In this document: piece by piece, positions 44,585-53,347 of the stretch
Layout: each line of letters opens with the position of its first letter
Position numbering within the stretch: the first letter of the stretch is position 1
DNA from: Methylobacterium frigidaeris
GTDB lineage: Bacteria; Pseudomonadota; Alphaproteobacteria; Rhizobiales; Beijerinckiaceae
NCBI RefSeq assembly: GCF_022179185.1
Contig: NZ_BPQJ01000003.1
Coordinates: 90,459-154,458 of the forward strand
Length of the DNA: 64,000 bases
Direction of reading: 5' to 3'
Program-made: the position numbers and the translations under genes
Notes under the pieces: model-generated
The model's database searches: none
The model's input: the letters and a program-made list of their open reading frames with translations, nothing else
What the model was told of the DNA's origin: nothing

Positions 44585-44893
44585 ATGGCAAAGCAAGCAG
44601 CCCCCGCCGCCAAGCAGGCGGTCCCCGCCGGCAAGTCGGTCGCGACCCCCAAGGTGGCCCGCACCGCGACCGAGCACCCGGACTACCACTACATCAAGGT
44701 GGTGCTGACCGACGGCAGCTCGTTCACGACCCGCTCGACCTACGGCAAGGAGGGCGACACCCTCAACCTCGATATCGACCCGAGCACGCACCCGGCCTGG
44801 ACCGGCGGCGAGCAGAAGCTGATGGACCGTGGCGGCCGCCTGTCCCGCTTCAACTCGCGCTTCGCCGGCATCTCGTTCGGCGGCAAGAAGTAA
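44585..44893 (+). CDS. rpmE: Ribosomal protein bL31 with N-terminal extension
   Basis: A 102-residue 50S subunit protein at the bridge to the 30S subunit. The core begins at [20 protein letters not shown] and includes [14 protein letters not shown] and [14 protein letters not shown]. It has no cysteines, so it is the zinc-independent form. About 30 residues rich in Ala, Lys and Pro precede the core, longer than the usual 70-80 residue protein; the ATG with upstream TTAGGAATTCGTC supports this start. A strong bidirectional terminator follows. Confidence 0.93.
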   Translation: MAKQAAPAAKQAVPAGKSVATPKVARTATEHPDYHYIKVVLTDGSSFTTRSTYGKEGDTLNLDIDPSTHPAWTGGEQKLMDRGGRLSRFNSRFAGISFGGKK

Positions 44894-44919
44894 GCGGCAC
44901 GATCTCGAAGCCTCGCGCG

Positions 44920-44953
44920 AAAAAAGCCCCGGCCGTGAGGCCGGGGCTTTTTT
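44920..44953. terminator. Bidirectional terminator between rpmE and DUF1465 gene
   Basis: Six A, a perfect 9-bp stem GCCCCGGCC / GGCCGGGGC with loop GTGA, and six T. It serves rpmE on the plus strand and the convergent DUF1465 gene on the minus strand. Confidence 0.92.
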
Positions 44954-45001
44954 CGTGCCGGGGTATCGGGCGGAGGAGGGCGCGCCCTCCCCGCCTCGTC
45001 G

Positions 45002-45526
45002 TCAGCCGAACGCCACGCGCAGCATGTCGTGCTGCGCGAAGACCGGGCTCACCCGCGGCTCGGGGGTCGGGCGGTCGTCGGAGATCAGGCGGTCGAGGTG
45101 GAGGATGCGCGCGTGCAGCCGCTTCGACTGGGCAATCAGGGCCTGAAGCGACAGCGGCAGCTCGGCGACCAGGACCGGGGCGCTCTCGTTCGGCTCGGCG
45201 GTCGAGAGCCGCACCCGGGTCTTCTCCTCGGCGGCCTCGCTCAGGCTCAGCTCGCCCTCGGACACGGCGCGCTGCACGAGGAGCCAGGACGCGATCTGCA
45301 TCAGCCGGGTGGTGAGCCGCATGCTCTCGCTGGCATAGGTCAGGGCTGCGTGACGGGCGAGCAGGCGCGATTCGTCGCGTCCGGGACCGTCGAGATAGGC
45401 CGCGGTCTCCTCCACGAGGGTCATGCCCTCGCGAAACAGCATCTTGAAGCTCTCGGAGGCCACGAAAGTCTCGCCGAACCGCACGGTGGGCTGCTCGTCC
45501 CGAAACATCACGTCCATCACGCCCAT
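45002..45526 (-). CDS. DUF1465-family protein
   Basis: A 174-residue cytosolic, mostly helical protein. The ATG at 45526 (MGVMDVMFRDEQPTVRFGET) has a strong site, CAGGAGGGATC, upstream. The conserved SESFKMLFREGMTLVEETAA, the RLTTRLMQIASWLLVQRAV helix and LDRLISDDRP mark the family, which is restricted to alphaproteobacteria and has no proven function. A CtrA-type half-site (45642-45649) lies in its upstream region, hinting at cell-cycle control. It converges on rpmE. Confidence 0.9.
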   Translation of the reverse strand: MGVMDVMFRDEQPTVRFGETFVASESFKMLFREGMTLVEETAAYLDGPGRDESRLLARHAALTYASESMRLTTRLMQIASWLLVQRAVSEGELSLSEAAEEKTRVRLSTAEPNESAPVLVAELPLSLQALIAQSKRLHARILHLDRLISDDRPTPEPRVSPVFAQHDMLRVAFG

Positions 45527-45641
45527 GATCCCTCCTGTGCCACCGCGACGCCGGTCCCGCCTCGATGCGGGACATTCACGGTGCGCTCGGGCTGTCTGGC
45601 GCAACGATAGCGCCACTCGGCGGGCCGCGCGCCGTCAACGA

Positions 45642-45649
45642 ATGGTTAA
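45642..45649 (-). promoter_or_regulatory. CtrA half-site upstream of DUF1465 gene
   Basis: TTAACCAT on the minus strand, 116 bp before the DUF1465 start, within AATGGTTAACCTTAACG. It is a single half-site without the seven-base spacing, so support is weak by itself. Confidence 0.35.
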
Positions 45650-45728
45650 CCTTAACGTCAACGCCGATGGGGGACGGACGATCCCGGGGAAAGCGGGAAA
45701 AACGCGGGAACCGGTGCCGGGAGAGGCG

Positions 45729-45759
45729 AAAAAAAGAAAGCCGCCCCACGGGGGCGGCT
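45729..45759 (-). terminator. Rho-independent terminator of the candidate small RNA
   Basis: A perfect 9-bp stem, AGCCGCCCC / GGGGCGGCT, is followed by TTCTTTTTTT on the minus strand. No protein gene ends within 450 bp upstream on that strand. Confidence 0.85.
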
Positions 45760-45827
45760 GAAAGAGTCGTACAGGGAGGCATCAAACAGAGTGGACAGAG
45801 ACCACTCGACATCCAGAAAGCTGGACT
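45729..45827 (-). ncRNA. Candidate trans-acting small RNA, about 100 nt, CtrA-controlled
   Basis: On the minus strand three hairpins follow one another: TCCAG-CTTT-CTGGA, GAGTGG-TCTCTGT-CCACTC, and the terminator AGCCGCCCC-CGT-GGGGCGGCT, then a T-rich run. Between the second and third is an unpaired stretch with GCCTCCCTGT, which could pair with ribosome binding sites. A TGATAA -10-like hexamer lies just upstream and a perfect CtrA box covers the -35 position. No open reading frame with a ribosome site overlaps it. The design resembles alphaproteobacterial anti-Shine-Dalgarno RNAs. The exact 5' end is inferred. Confidence 0.55.
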
Positions 45828-45833
45828 GCGTTG

Positions 45834-45865
45834 GTTATCACCCGGAAGGCTTAAAAAATGGTTAA
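45834..45865 (-). promoter_or_regulatory. Promoter with full CtrA box for the candidate small RNA
   Basis: Minus strand: TTAA-N7-TTAA (45851-45865, beginning TTAACC) is followed after 11 bp by GATAAC (45834-45839). A CtrA box at the -35 position is the usual layout for CtrA activation. Confidence 0.55.
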
Positions 45866-46216
45866 CGCGAATGGTGAGGGATGGCGGAAGCGTTGGCGGC
45901 GCAAGCGGGTGGCGGGGTGATGGCGTGCTGGTCGTGGCGCGCGCAGGGATCCATTTGAAGCAGGCAGATGACGCTTGCAGCCCCTCCGCGTCCCTCCCGT
46001 GCGGGCTGGCTGAGAAATTCAGATTGACGCGGGATCCCCTCCCCCGGGGTTAGGGGGGCCGGATAGATCATCGAGCGTTACGCAGCGCCACCCCCACCTC
46101 CATCTCCTGCCCGCGAGCTCGACCCATCACGGGCGAGCCCGGGATGGGCGGGATCGGCGGGGGAGGAGAGGCGCACTCTCCTGAAACGGGACGCCCTGCC
46201 CCCAACCCGTCCCACT
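45866..46216. other. Intergenic stretch between small RNA and DUF1192 gene
   Basis: About 350 bp with no supported gene. A GC-rich palindromic run (CCCCCGGGG-like, near 46036-46055) is the only structure seen. Confidence 0.4.
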
Positions 46217-46408
46217 TCAGAACTTGAACGCCGCCCGGGCCGCCTCCTGCGAGGCCTGCTTGCGCCGCTTGTCCTCCTCGAGCCGGGCGATCTCTCGGCG
46301 CAGGATCTCGATCCGCTCGTCGAGGTCGGAGACGGACAGGGCGGCGAGGTCCTGCCCGATCTGATGGGCGGCCTGCGGCGGCTTCCGGCTCTCGGCGTCG
46401 TCGAACAT
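46217..46408 (-). CDS. DUF1192-family small protein
   Basis: A 63-residue product (MFDDAESRKPPQAAHQIGQD). The core LSVSDLDERIEILRREIARL is an amphipathic coiled-coil typical of the family, ending in AARAAFKF. ATG 46408 is followed by the standard family start. Members are small, alphaproteobacterial and of unknown role. It is divergent from rpmH. Confidence 0.88.
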   Translation of the reverse strand: MFDDAESRKPPQAAHQIGQDLAALSVSDLDERIEILRREIARLEEDKRRKQASQEAARAAFKF

Positions 46409-46470
46409 CGGCGTCTCCCTCGCGCGTTCGCGGGTGCCCTCCACGGCCCCGGGTGCGATCCTTAACGCGA

Positions 46471-46499
46471 TTGACTCGCGGGGACCATTCCGCCATACA
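46471..46499 (+). promoter_or_regulatory. Promoter of the rpmH-rnpA operon
   Basis: TTGACT at 46471-46476, a 17-bp spacer and CATACA at 46494-46499, 120 bp before the rpmH start. A TTAACG CtrA-like half-site lies just upstream at about 46462. Confidence 0.5.
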
Positions 46500-46618
46500 C
46501 CGGCGCGACGTGACCGCGCCCCATTCGGGCGCGGTTCGCTTTCGCCAAGACATTCTGGACCACGAGGGCCTCGGCAGCGCGACGCGTGCGGCCGGCCCCG
46601 GCCTTCGGAGAACGAGCC

Positions 46619-46753
46619 GTGAAGAGAACCTATCAACCGTCGAAGCTCGTGCGCAAGCGCCGCCACGGCTTCCGTGCCCGCATGGCCACCGTCGGCGGCC
46701 GCAAGGTGATCGCGGCCCGCCGCGCCCGCGGCCGCAAGCGCCTGTCGGCGTAA
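46619..46753 (+). CDS. rpmH: Ribosomal protein bL34
   Basis: A 44-residue 50S protein, the family's standard length. It starts at GTG 46619 with CGGAGAACGAGCC upstream and reads [17 protein letters not shown], then [20 protein letters not shown] and RGRKRLSA, a near-universal sequence. It is too short for many gene scans and uses GTG, so it is easily missed. rnpA follows by 46 bp. Confidence 0.96.
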   Translation: MKRTYQPSKLVRKRRHGFRARMATVGGRKVIAARRARGRKRLSA

Positions 46754-46799
46754 GGCGCCTCGCGGTGCCCGAGAGCGCCGCGTTGATCGGAGCGCCGCG

Positions 46800-47288
46800 A
46801 TGACCGGTGCTTCGCCGCCGATCGGCCGGATCACCCGGCGCCCGGACTATCTGGCGGCGGCCAAGGGCCGCCGTTTTCATACCGAGCGCCTGACGGCACA
46901 GGGCCGCCTGCGGGACGATGGACCGCCGGGCGGTCTGCGCGTGGGCTTCACGGTGACGAAGCGCGAGGGCCATGCCACCGAGCGCAACCGCATCCGCCGA
47001 CGGCTCAAGGTCGCGGCGCAGATCGCGGCGGTGCAGGCCGGGCCGGCGCAGCGGGACAAGGCGGCCGACGTGGTGCTGATCGGCCGGCGCGACGCCCTGG
47101 CGGCGCCCTTCGCGCAGCTGGTCGAGGATGTCCGCCAGGCCCTCGGGGTGGTGACGAAGCCGCGGGCGCCGAAACCTCCTGCGGAAGGCGGGCAGCCCGC
47201 CCGCCATGCGGGACGGGGCAGGCGCGGTCCGGGCGGACCGGGGAAGGCCGCGGGATCGGGGCCGAAACTCCCGGAACGGAATTCGTGA
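46800..47288 (+). CDS. rnpA: Ribonuclease P protein component
   Basis: A 162-residue basic protein that helps the RNase P RNA bind pre-tRNA for 5' maturation. RITRRPDYLAAAKGRRFHTE is the N-terminal hallmark, and the RNR motif reads ATERNRIRRRLKVAA. It ends in a Pro/Gly/Arg-rich tail of about 40 residues, an extension seen in alphaproteobacteria. It sits between rpmH and yidC. The yidD gene that usually lies between rnpA and yidC is absent, leaving a 113-bp gap. Confidence 0.94.
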   Translation: MTGASPPIGRITRRPDYLAAAKGRRFHTERLTAQGRLRDDGPPGGLRVGFTVTKREGHATERNRIRRRLKVAAQIAAVQAGPAQRDKAADVVLIGRRDALAAPFAQLVEDVRQALGVVTKPRAPKPPAEGGQPARHAGRGRRGPGGPGKAAGSGPKLPERNS

Positions 47289-47401
47289 GGCGATCCCGGG
47301 CAGCCGGAATCGCCTCGTCGTGTTGGTCGTGAGGGCCGGATCGCGCGGGCTGCCAGGTCCGCTCCCGGCCCCCCTCTTTTGGCGGCAGGCGTCGCGGGTC
47401 C

Positions 47402-49234
47402 ATGGGTAACGACAAGACGAACATGATCATCGCCGTCGTGCTGTCGCTGGCGGTGCTGCTCGGCTGGAACTACTTCGTCAGCGCGCCGCAGGTCGAGCGC
47501 CAGCGCCAGGAGCAGGCGGCCCGGCAGGCGCAGGCGGCGAAGGACGGTCCGGCGGCGAGCCCCCGCGAGGGCGGCCCCGCGGCGCCGCTGCCCGGCACCC
47601 TGCCGGGCGCGCCGGCCGGCAGCCCGGCGCTCGCGGCGAGCCGCGCCGAGGCGCTGGCCCGCTCGCCCCGGGTGCGCATCGACACCCCGGCACTCGCCGG
47701 CTCGGTGGCGCTCAAGGGCGGCCGCATCGACGACGTGCTCTTGAAGAACTACCACGAGACCGTCGACAACAGCTCGCCGCGCATCGAGCTGCTCTCGCCG
47801 ACCGGCTCGGCCAACCCGTACTACGCCGAGTTCGGCTGGGTCGGCCAGGGCGCCGGCCCGCTGCCGACCGGCGACACGCTCTGGACCGCCGAGGGCGACG
47901 CGCTCACGCCGCAGAAGCCCCTGGTGCTGACCTGGGACAACGGCGCCGGCCTCACCTTCCGCCGCACCATCTCGGTCGACGACAAGTTCATGTTCACGGT
48001 CGCCGATGCGGTCGAGAACAAGGGCGGCAACGCCGTCACCCTCTACCCGTACGGCCTCGTCTCGCGCTGGGGCAAGCCGCACACGCAAGGCTACTACGTG
48101 CTGCACGAGGGCCTGATCGGCGTGCTCGGCGACCAGGGCCTGCAGGAATTCACCTACGACAAGCTCGCCAAGGAGAACCCCCTCGGCGCGCCCGGCACCC
48201 GGGGCCATTCCTGGACCGGCGTGACCGGCGGCTTCCTCGGCATCACCGACAAGTACTGGGCCGCCACCACCATCCCGGACCAGAAGACCCCCTATACCGG
48301 CTCGTTCACCGAGCGGGACGAGGGCGCCACCAAGGTCTACCAGGCGAGCAGCCTCGGCGAGGCCCGCGCGCTCGCGCCCGGCGCCACCGTCACGTCGGAG
48401 CAGCACCTCTTCGCCGGCGCCAAGGAGGTCGGGACCATCGACGGCTACGAGAAGTCGCTCGGCATCAAGCGCTTCGACCTGCTGATCGACTGGGGCTGGT
48501 TCTACTTCATCACCAAGCCGATGTTCAAGGCGCTGGACTTCTTCTACCGGCTGCTCGGCAACTTCGGCGTCTCGATCCTGGTCGTCACCTTCATCCTGAA
48601 GCTGTTCTTCCTGCCGATCGCCAACCGCTCCTACGTCTCGATGGCCAAGATGAAGGCCGTGCAGCCCGAGATGACCGCCATCCGCGAGCGCTACGCCGAC
48701 GACAAGGTGAAGCAGCAGCAGGCGATGATGGAGCTGTACAAGAAGGAGAAGATCAACCCGGTCGCCGGCTGCTGGCCGGTGCTGGTGCAGATCCCGGTCT
48801 TCTTCGCGCTCTACAAGGTGCTGTTCGTCACCATCGAGATGCGGCACGCGCCGTTCTTCGGCTGGATCCGCGACCTGGCGGCCCCGGACCCGACCTCGCT
48901 GTTCAACCTGTTCGGCCTCCTGCCGTTCACGCCCCCGGATATCCTCCACCTCGGCATCTGGCCGCTCATCATGGGCGTGACGATGTTCGTGCAGATGAAG
49001 ATGAATCCCACGCCCCCGGACCCGGTCCAGGCGCAGGTCTTCACCTTCATGCCGATCATCTTCACCTTCATGCTCGGCTCGTTCCCAGCCGGCCTGGTGA
49101 TCTACTGGGCCTGGAACAACACCCTGTCGGTGATCCAGCAATACGTGATCATGCGGCGCAACGGGGTGAAGGTGGAACTCTGGGACAACCTGCGCTCGAC
49201 ATTCTCGCGCACGCCAAAGGCTGCGAAGAGCTGA
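47402..49234 (+). CDS. yidC: Membrane protein insertase YidC
   Basis: A 610-residue inner-membrane insertase acting with or without SecYEG. The first span ([19 protein letters not shown]) anchors a large periplasmic beta-sandwich (about 60-360) after an Ala/Pro/Gly-rich linker. The catalytic five-span OXA1-like domain (about 380-590) includes [20 protein letters not shown] with its hydrophilic-groove Arg, and a cytoplasmic hairpin rich in Lys and Gln. ATG 47402 is preceded by a weak ribosome site. Its stop overlaps the engB ATG (TGATG). Confidence 0.96.
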   Translation: MGNDKTNMIIAVVLSLAVLLGWNYFVSAPQVERQRQEQAARQAQAAKDGPAASPREGGPAAPLPGTLPGAPAGSPALAASRAEALARSPRVRIDTPALAGSVALKGGRIDDVLLKNYHETVDNSSPRIELLSPTGSANPYYAEFGWVGQGAGPLPTGDTLWTAEGDALTPQKPLVLTWDNGAGLTFRRTISVDDKFMFTVADAVENKGGNAVTLYPYGLVSRWGKPHTQGYYVLHEGLIGVLGDQGLQEFTYDKLAKENPLGAPGTRGHSWTGVTGGFLGITDKYWAATTIPDQKTPYTGSFTERDEGATKVYQASSLGEARALAPGATVTSEQHLFAGAKEVGTIDGYEKSLGIKRFDLLIDWGWFYFITKPMFKALDFFYRLLGNFGVSILVVTFILKLFFLPIANRSYVSMAKMKAVQPEMTAIRERYADDKVKQQQAMMELYKKEKINPVAGCWPVLVQIPVFFALYKVLFVTIEMRHAPFFGWIRDLAAPDPTSLFNLFGLLPFTPPDILHLGIWPLIMGVTMFVQMKMNPTPPDPVQAQVFTFMPIIFTFMLGSFPAGLVIYWAWNNTLSVIQQYVIMRRNGVKVELWDNLRSTFSRTPKAAKS

Positions 49235-49902
49235 TGCAGGGCAGCGCCAAATCCGAGGCCGAGAAGGCGGCCGCCCTGCGCGAAGCGGGGCGGCTGCTCT
49301 TCGCGGGCTCCGCCGACTTCTTCCACGCCGCCGACAAGCTCGCGATCCTGCCACCGATGCGGGGTCACGAGATCGCCTTCGCTGGCCGCTCCAATGTCGG
49401 CAAGTCGAGCCTGATCAACGCGCTCACCGGTCGCAACGCCCTGGCGCGCACCTCGCACACGCCGGGGCGGACCCAGCAGCTCAACTTCTTCGACATAGGC
49501 GGCGGCAAGCTCGTTCTCGTCGATATGCCGGGCTACGGCTACGCCGCAGTCGAGAAGGCCAAGGTCGCGGCCTGGACCGAGCTGATCCACGATTACCTGC
49601 GCGGCCGGGCCAACCTCGCCCGTGTCTACGTGCTGATCGACTCGCGCCACGGCATCAAGCCGAACGACGCCGAGGTGCTGGACGGCCTCGACAAGGCAGC
49701 CGTCTCCTACCAGATCGTGCTCACCAAGGCGGACGCGCTCAAGAAGGGCGAGATCGACGCGAGGCTCAGTGCCACTGCCGCGGCGATCGCCCGGCGGCCG
49801 GCCGCCTACCCGGAGATCATCCTGACCTCGAGCCGGACCGACGATGGCGTCGCGGATCTCCGCGCCAGCATCGCCCGACTGCTCGCCGAGCGCGGCGAAT
49901 GA
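49234..49902 (+). CDS. engB: Ribosome-biogenesis GTPase EngB (YsxC/YihA)
   Basis: A 222-residue GTPase needed for 50S subunit assembly. G1 is [13 protein letters not shown]2 around [16 protein letters not shown]3 DMPGYGYA, G4 LTKADALK and G5 [12 protein letters not shown] 49234 overlaps the yidC stop by one base (TGATG), giving coupled translation. The N-terminal extension of about 35 residues is common in this order. Confidence 0.96.
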   Translation: MQGSAKSEAEKAAALREAGRLLFAGSADFFHAADKLAILPPMRGHEIAFAGRSNVGKSSLINALTGRNALARTSHTPGRTQQLNFFDIGGGKLVLVDMPGYGYAAVEKAKVAAWTELIHDYLRGRANLARVYVLIDSRHGIKPNDAEVLDGLDKAAVSYQIVLTKADALKKGEIDARLSATAAAIARRPAAYPEIILTSSRTDDGVADLRASIARLLAERGE

Positions 49903-50291
49903 TGCAGTCCGCCGACAGGATCCCCGCCGCCGACCGGGCCTTGATCGCGCTGGCCGGCCTCGCCGGGGCGCTCGGCGTGGTGCTGTCGGCGGCGGCCGCC
50001 CACATCGCGGGGGCGACGAGCCTCGCGACGGCCGCGCAGTTCCTCCTCTTCCACGCCCCTGCCCTCCTGAGCCTCGCCCTGCTCGCGGGCAGCGGGCGGG
50101 CGCATCCGGTCCCGGCGCGGATCGCCGGCTTCGCCCTCGCGCTCGGCCTCGCGCTGTTCTCCGGCGACCTCTCGGTCCGGGCGCTCCTGCAGGTGCCGCT
50201 ATTCCCGATGGCCGCGCCGAGCGGCGGGATGATCCTGATCCTCGGCTGGGTGCTGGTCGCCGTCGCGGCGTTCTGGCCGGCGAAGCGCTGA
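49899..50291 (+). CDS. DUF423-family membrane protein
   Basis: A 130-residue inner-membrane protein with four predicted spans (about 14-36, 45-64, 72-92 and 105-126), ending in [20 protein letters not shown] as in DUF423/TMEM256-like proteins. The ATGATG at 49899 overlaps the engB stop (ATGA), so it is the last gene of the rpmH-rnpA-yidC-engB cluster. Its function is not established. Confidence 0.88.
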   Translation: MMQSADRIPAADRALIALAGLAGALGVVLSAAAAHIAGATSLATAAQFLLFHAPALLSLALLAGSGRAHPVPARIAGFALALGLALFSGDLSVRALLQVPLFPMAAPSGGMILILGWVLVAVAAFWPAKR

Positions 50292-50404
50292 CACGCGGCC
50301 CCACGCGTCCTTTCTCGGCGAACTGCCAAGCTTCTCCCGGCCCGCCCCCCTGGACAGAACCCACCTGCGGTCCACATCTGCGACAACCACGCGGAGACCC
50401 AGGC

Positions 50405-53236
50405 ATGAACCCGCTCAAGAAGCTGCACGCCGAACAGGACCAAGCCGTCTGGCTCGATTTCGTGGCCCGGGGGTTCGTCCAGGAGGGCGGGCTCAAGCGC
50501 CTGGTCGACGAGGATGGCTTGCGCGGCGTCACCTCGAACCCGGCGATCTTCGAGAAGGCGATCGGCCACTCCGACGAGTACGACGACGCCCTCAGGGCGG
50601 CCGGCGACGAACGGGTGATCGACCTCTACGAGGGATTGGCCATCGCCGATATCCAGGCCGCGGCGGATGTGCTGCGCCCGGTCTACGACGCGAGCGGGGG
50701 CCAGGACGGCTTCGTCAGCCTGGAGGTGTCGCCCTATCTGGCGCTGAACACCGGCGAGACGCTGGCCGAGGCCCGCCGGCTGCACAAGGCAGTGGCCCGC
50801 GACAACCTGATGGTGAAGGTGCCGGCCACTCCGGAGGGCATCCCAGCGATCCGCGACCTCACGGCGGACGGCATCAACATCAACGTCACGCTGCTCTTCG
50901 CGCAAGGCGCCTACGAGCAGGTGGCGAAAGCCTACATCGAGGGCCTGGAACAATTCGCGGCGAGCGGCGGCGACATCGGTCGGATTGCCAGCGTCGCGAG
51001 CTTCTTCATCAGCCGCATCGACGCGGCGGTGGACAAGCTGCTGGACGAGAAGATCGCCGCCGCCAACGACCCGGACGAGAAGGCGGCGCTCGAAGGCCTC
51101 AAGGGCAAGGTCGCGATCGCCAACGCCAAGCTCGCCTATCAGCGCTACAAGCGCCTGTTCGCGGGCGATCGCTGGCAGAAGCTGGCGGACAAGGGCGCCC
51201 ATCCGCAGCGACTGCTCTGGGCCTCCACCGGCGTCAAGAACAAGGCCTATTCCGACGTGCTCTACGTCGAAGAGCTGATCGGCCCCAACACCGTCAACAC
51301 CATCCCGCCGGCGACGATGGACGCGTTCCGCGACCACGGCACGGTGCGGGCGAGCCTGGAAGAGGGCGTGGACGAGGCCGAGCGCGTGCTCGCTCACCTC
51401 GCCAGGACCGGGATCGACCTCGACGCGGTGGCACGCCAGCTCGTCGAGGAGGGCGTGCAGCTCTTCGTCGACGCCGCCGACAAGGTGCTGGGCGCCGTCG
51501 CGGGCAAGCGCCAGAAATTCCTGGGAGAAGGCCTCGACCGGCAGGCTTTGGCGCTCGGCAGCCTCGACGAGCCGCTGAGGAAGGCCATCGAGACCTGGCG
51601 CAAGGACGGTCTGGTGCGCCGCCTGTGGCAGCGCGACGCGACGGTGTGGAGCGGCGCCGACGAGGCGAAGTGGCTCGGCTGGCTCACCATCGTGGAGGAC
51701 GAGGCATCGAAGGCCGCCGATTACGCGGCGTTCGGGACGGAAGTGAAGCAGGAGGGCTTCACCGACGCGGTGGTGCTCGGCATGGGCGGCTCCAGCCTCG
51801 GGCCGGAGGTGCTGGCCGAGACCTTCGGGCCGCAAGCGGGCTTCCCGCGCCTGCGCATCCTCGATTCGACCGATCCGGACGAAGTCCGGGCGGTCGAGGC
51901 CGCCGTGAATCTCGAGCGCACCCTGTTCATCGTCGCCTCGAAGTCGGGCTCCACCCTCGAGCCCAACGTCTTCCGCGATTACTTCCTCGGCCGGATGCGC
52001 GACGTGGTCGGCCGCGACAAGGCCGGCCGCCATTTCGTCGCCGTGACCGATCCGGGCTCGGCGATGGAGAAGGCCGCGAAGGAGGACGGCTTCCGGCGGA
52101 TCTTCTACGGCGTGCCCCAGATCGGCGGGCGGTACTCGGTGCTCTCGGCCTTCGGCCTGGTGCCCGCCGCGGCCATGGGCCTCGACGTCGCGGCCTTCCT
52201 GGAGAGTGCCCGCACCATGGTGCGCTCCTGCGGTTCCGACGTGCCGCCGGACCTGAATCCGGGCGTGCAGCTCGGCCTCGCGATGGGGACCGCCGCGGTC
52301 GAGCAGGGCCGCGACAAGGTCACGCTCATCGCCTCGCCCGGCATCGACACCTTCGGGGCCTGGGCCGAGCAGCTGATCGCCGAGTCGACCGGCAAGGAGG
52401 GCAAGGGGCTCATCCCGATCGACAACGAGCCGCTCGCCGCCCCCGCCGCCTACGGCAAGGACCGGTTCTTCGTCTACCTGCGCCTCGACGAAGGCGCCGA
52501 CGCGGACCAGGACGCGGCCGTCAAGGCGATCGAGGAGGCCGGGCACCCGGTGGTGCGGATCGCGCTGGCCTCGAAGGCGAGCCTGCCGCAGGAATTCTTC
52601 CGCTTCGAGATCGCCACGGCTGTGGCGGGCGCGGTGCTCGGCATCAACCCGTTCGACCAGCCCGATGTCGAGGCGAGCAAGATCAAGACCCGCGAGCTGT
52701 TCTCGGCCGCCGAGACGAACGGCGCGCTGCCGGGCGAGACGCCGGTGGCGGAGGATGACGGGCTTGCCCTCTACACCGACGCGGCCAATGCCGAGTCCTT
52801 GCGCAACGCGGGTGCCGGCGCGGACCCGGAGAGCTGGATCAAGGCGCAGGTCGGGCGCGTCGGCGCGGGCGACTACATCGCGCTCCTGGCCTACGTCACC
52901 CGCAACCCCGAGCATCTGAAGCCGCTCCAGGAGGCCCGGGTGGCGCTCCGTGCGGCCAAGCACGTCGCGACCTGCGCCGAGTTCGGGCCGCGCTTCCTCC
53001 ACTCGACCGGCCAGGCCTACAAGGGCGGACCGGACAGCGGCGTCTTCCTGCAGATCACCTCGGAAGCCCCCGACCTCGCCATCCCCGGCCGCAGCCTCGG
53101 CTTCGCCACGGTGATCGCCGCGCAGGCGCGGGGCGATTTCGGCGTGCTCTCCGAGCGCGGCCGCCGGGCGCTGCGCGTCCACATCAAGGGTGACGTGGCC
53201 AAGGGGCTCGACCGGCTGAAGTCAGCGCTTAGTTAG
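50405..53236 (+). CDS. Fused transaldolase / glucose-6-phosphate isomerase
   Basis: A 943-residue bifunctional enzyme. Residues about 1-365 are transaldolase, with Schiff-base Lys138 in NLMVKVPATPEG and GININVTLLFAQGAYEQV. Residues about 380-943 are phosphoglucose isomerase of the Pgi-like family, with VLGMGGSSLGPEVLAETFG, the SIS-type SGSTLEPN in IVASKSGSTLEPNVF, and HSTGQAYKGGPDSG near the end. The fusion is widespread in Rhizobiales and cyanobacteria. It links F6P, G6P and sedoheptulose-7-P pools at the head of the gnd-zwf-pgl cluster. Confidence 0.96.
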   Translation: MNPLKKLHAEQDQAVWLDFVARGFVQEGGLKRLVDEDGLRGVTSNPAIFEKAIGHSDEYDDALRAAGDERVIDLYEGLAIADIQAAADVLRPVYDASGGQDGFVSLEVSPYLALNTGETLAEARRLHKAVARDNLMVKVPATPEGIPAIRDLTADGININVTLLFAQGAYEQVAKAYIEGLEQFAASGGDIGRIASVASFFISRIDAAVDKLLDEKIAAANDPDEKAALEGLKGKVAIANAKLAYQRYKRLFAGDRWQKLADKGAHPQRLLWASTGVKNKAYSDVLYVEELIGPNTVNTIPPATMDAFRDHGTVRASLEEGVDEAERVLAHLARTGIDLDAVARQLVEEGVQLFVDAADKVLGAVAGKRQKFLGEGLDRQALALGSLDEPLRKAIETWRKDGLVRRLWQRDATVWSGADEAKWLGWLTIVEDEASKAADYAAFGTEVKQEGFTDAVVLGMGGSSLGPEVLAETFGPQAGFPRLRILDSTDPDEVRAVEAAVNLERTLFIVASKSGSTLEPNVFRDYFLGRMRDVVGRDKAGRHFVAVTDPGSAMEKAAKEDGFRRIFYGVPQIGGRYSVLSAFGLVPAAAMGLDVAAFLESARTMVRSCGSDVPPDLNPGVQLGLAMGTAAVEQGRDKVTLIASPGIDTFGAWAEQLIAESTGKEGKGLIPIDNEPLAAPAAYGKDRFFVYLRLDEGADADQDAAVKAIEEAGHPVVRIALASKASLPQEFFRFEIATAVAGAVLGINPFDQPDVEASKIKTRELFSAAETNGALPGETPVAEDDGLALYTDAANAESLRNAGAGADPESWIKAQVGRVGAGDYIALLAYVTRNPEHLKPLQEARVALRAAKHVATCAEFGPRFLHSTGQAYKGGPDSGVFLQITSEAPDLAIPGRSLGFATVIAAQARGDFGVLSERGRRALRVHIKGDVAKGLDRLKSALS

Positions 53237-53244
53237 GACGGACA

Positions 53245-53282
53245 CCCGGTCCCCCTCTCCCCTGCGGAAGAGGGGGACCGGG
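53245..53282. repeat. Perfect 14-bp hairpin between tal-pgi and gnd
   Basis: CCCGGTCCCCCTCT pairs exactly with AGAGGGGGACCGGG around CCCCTGCGGA, 8 bp after the tal-pgi stop. It is a CCTCTCC-type member of the hairpin family seen elsewhere in the window. It lacks a T run and probably acts as an mRNA stabiliser or processing site. Confidence 0.65.
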
Positions 53283-53347
53283 CTGGAGATATCGGGCCCC
53301 ACGCCCACGGGTCGCCGGCCCCGGCCTCGCCGGCGAGGAGTGACGCG

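Noticed and set aside
45739..45759. Terminator for a plus-strand transcript
   Set aside because: The T run exists only on the minus strand; on the plus strand the stem is followed by GAAAGAG.
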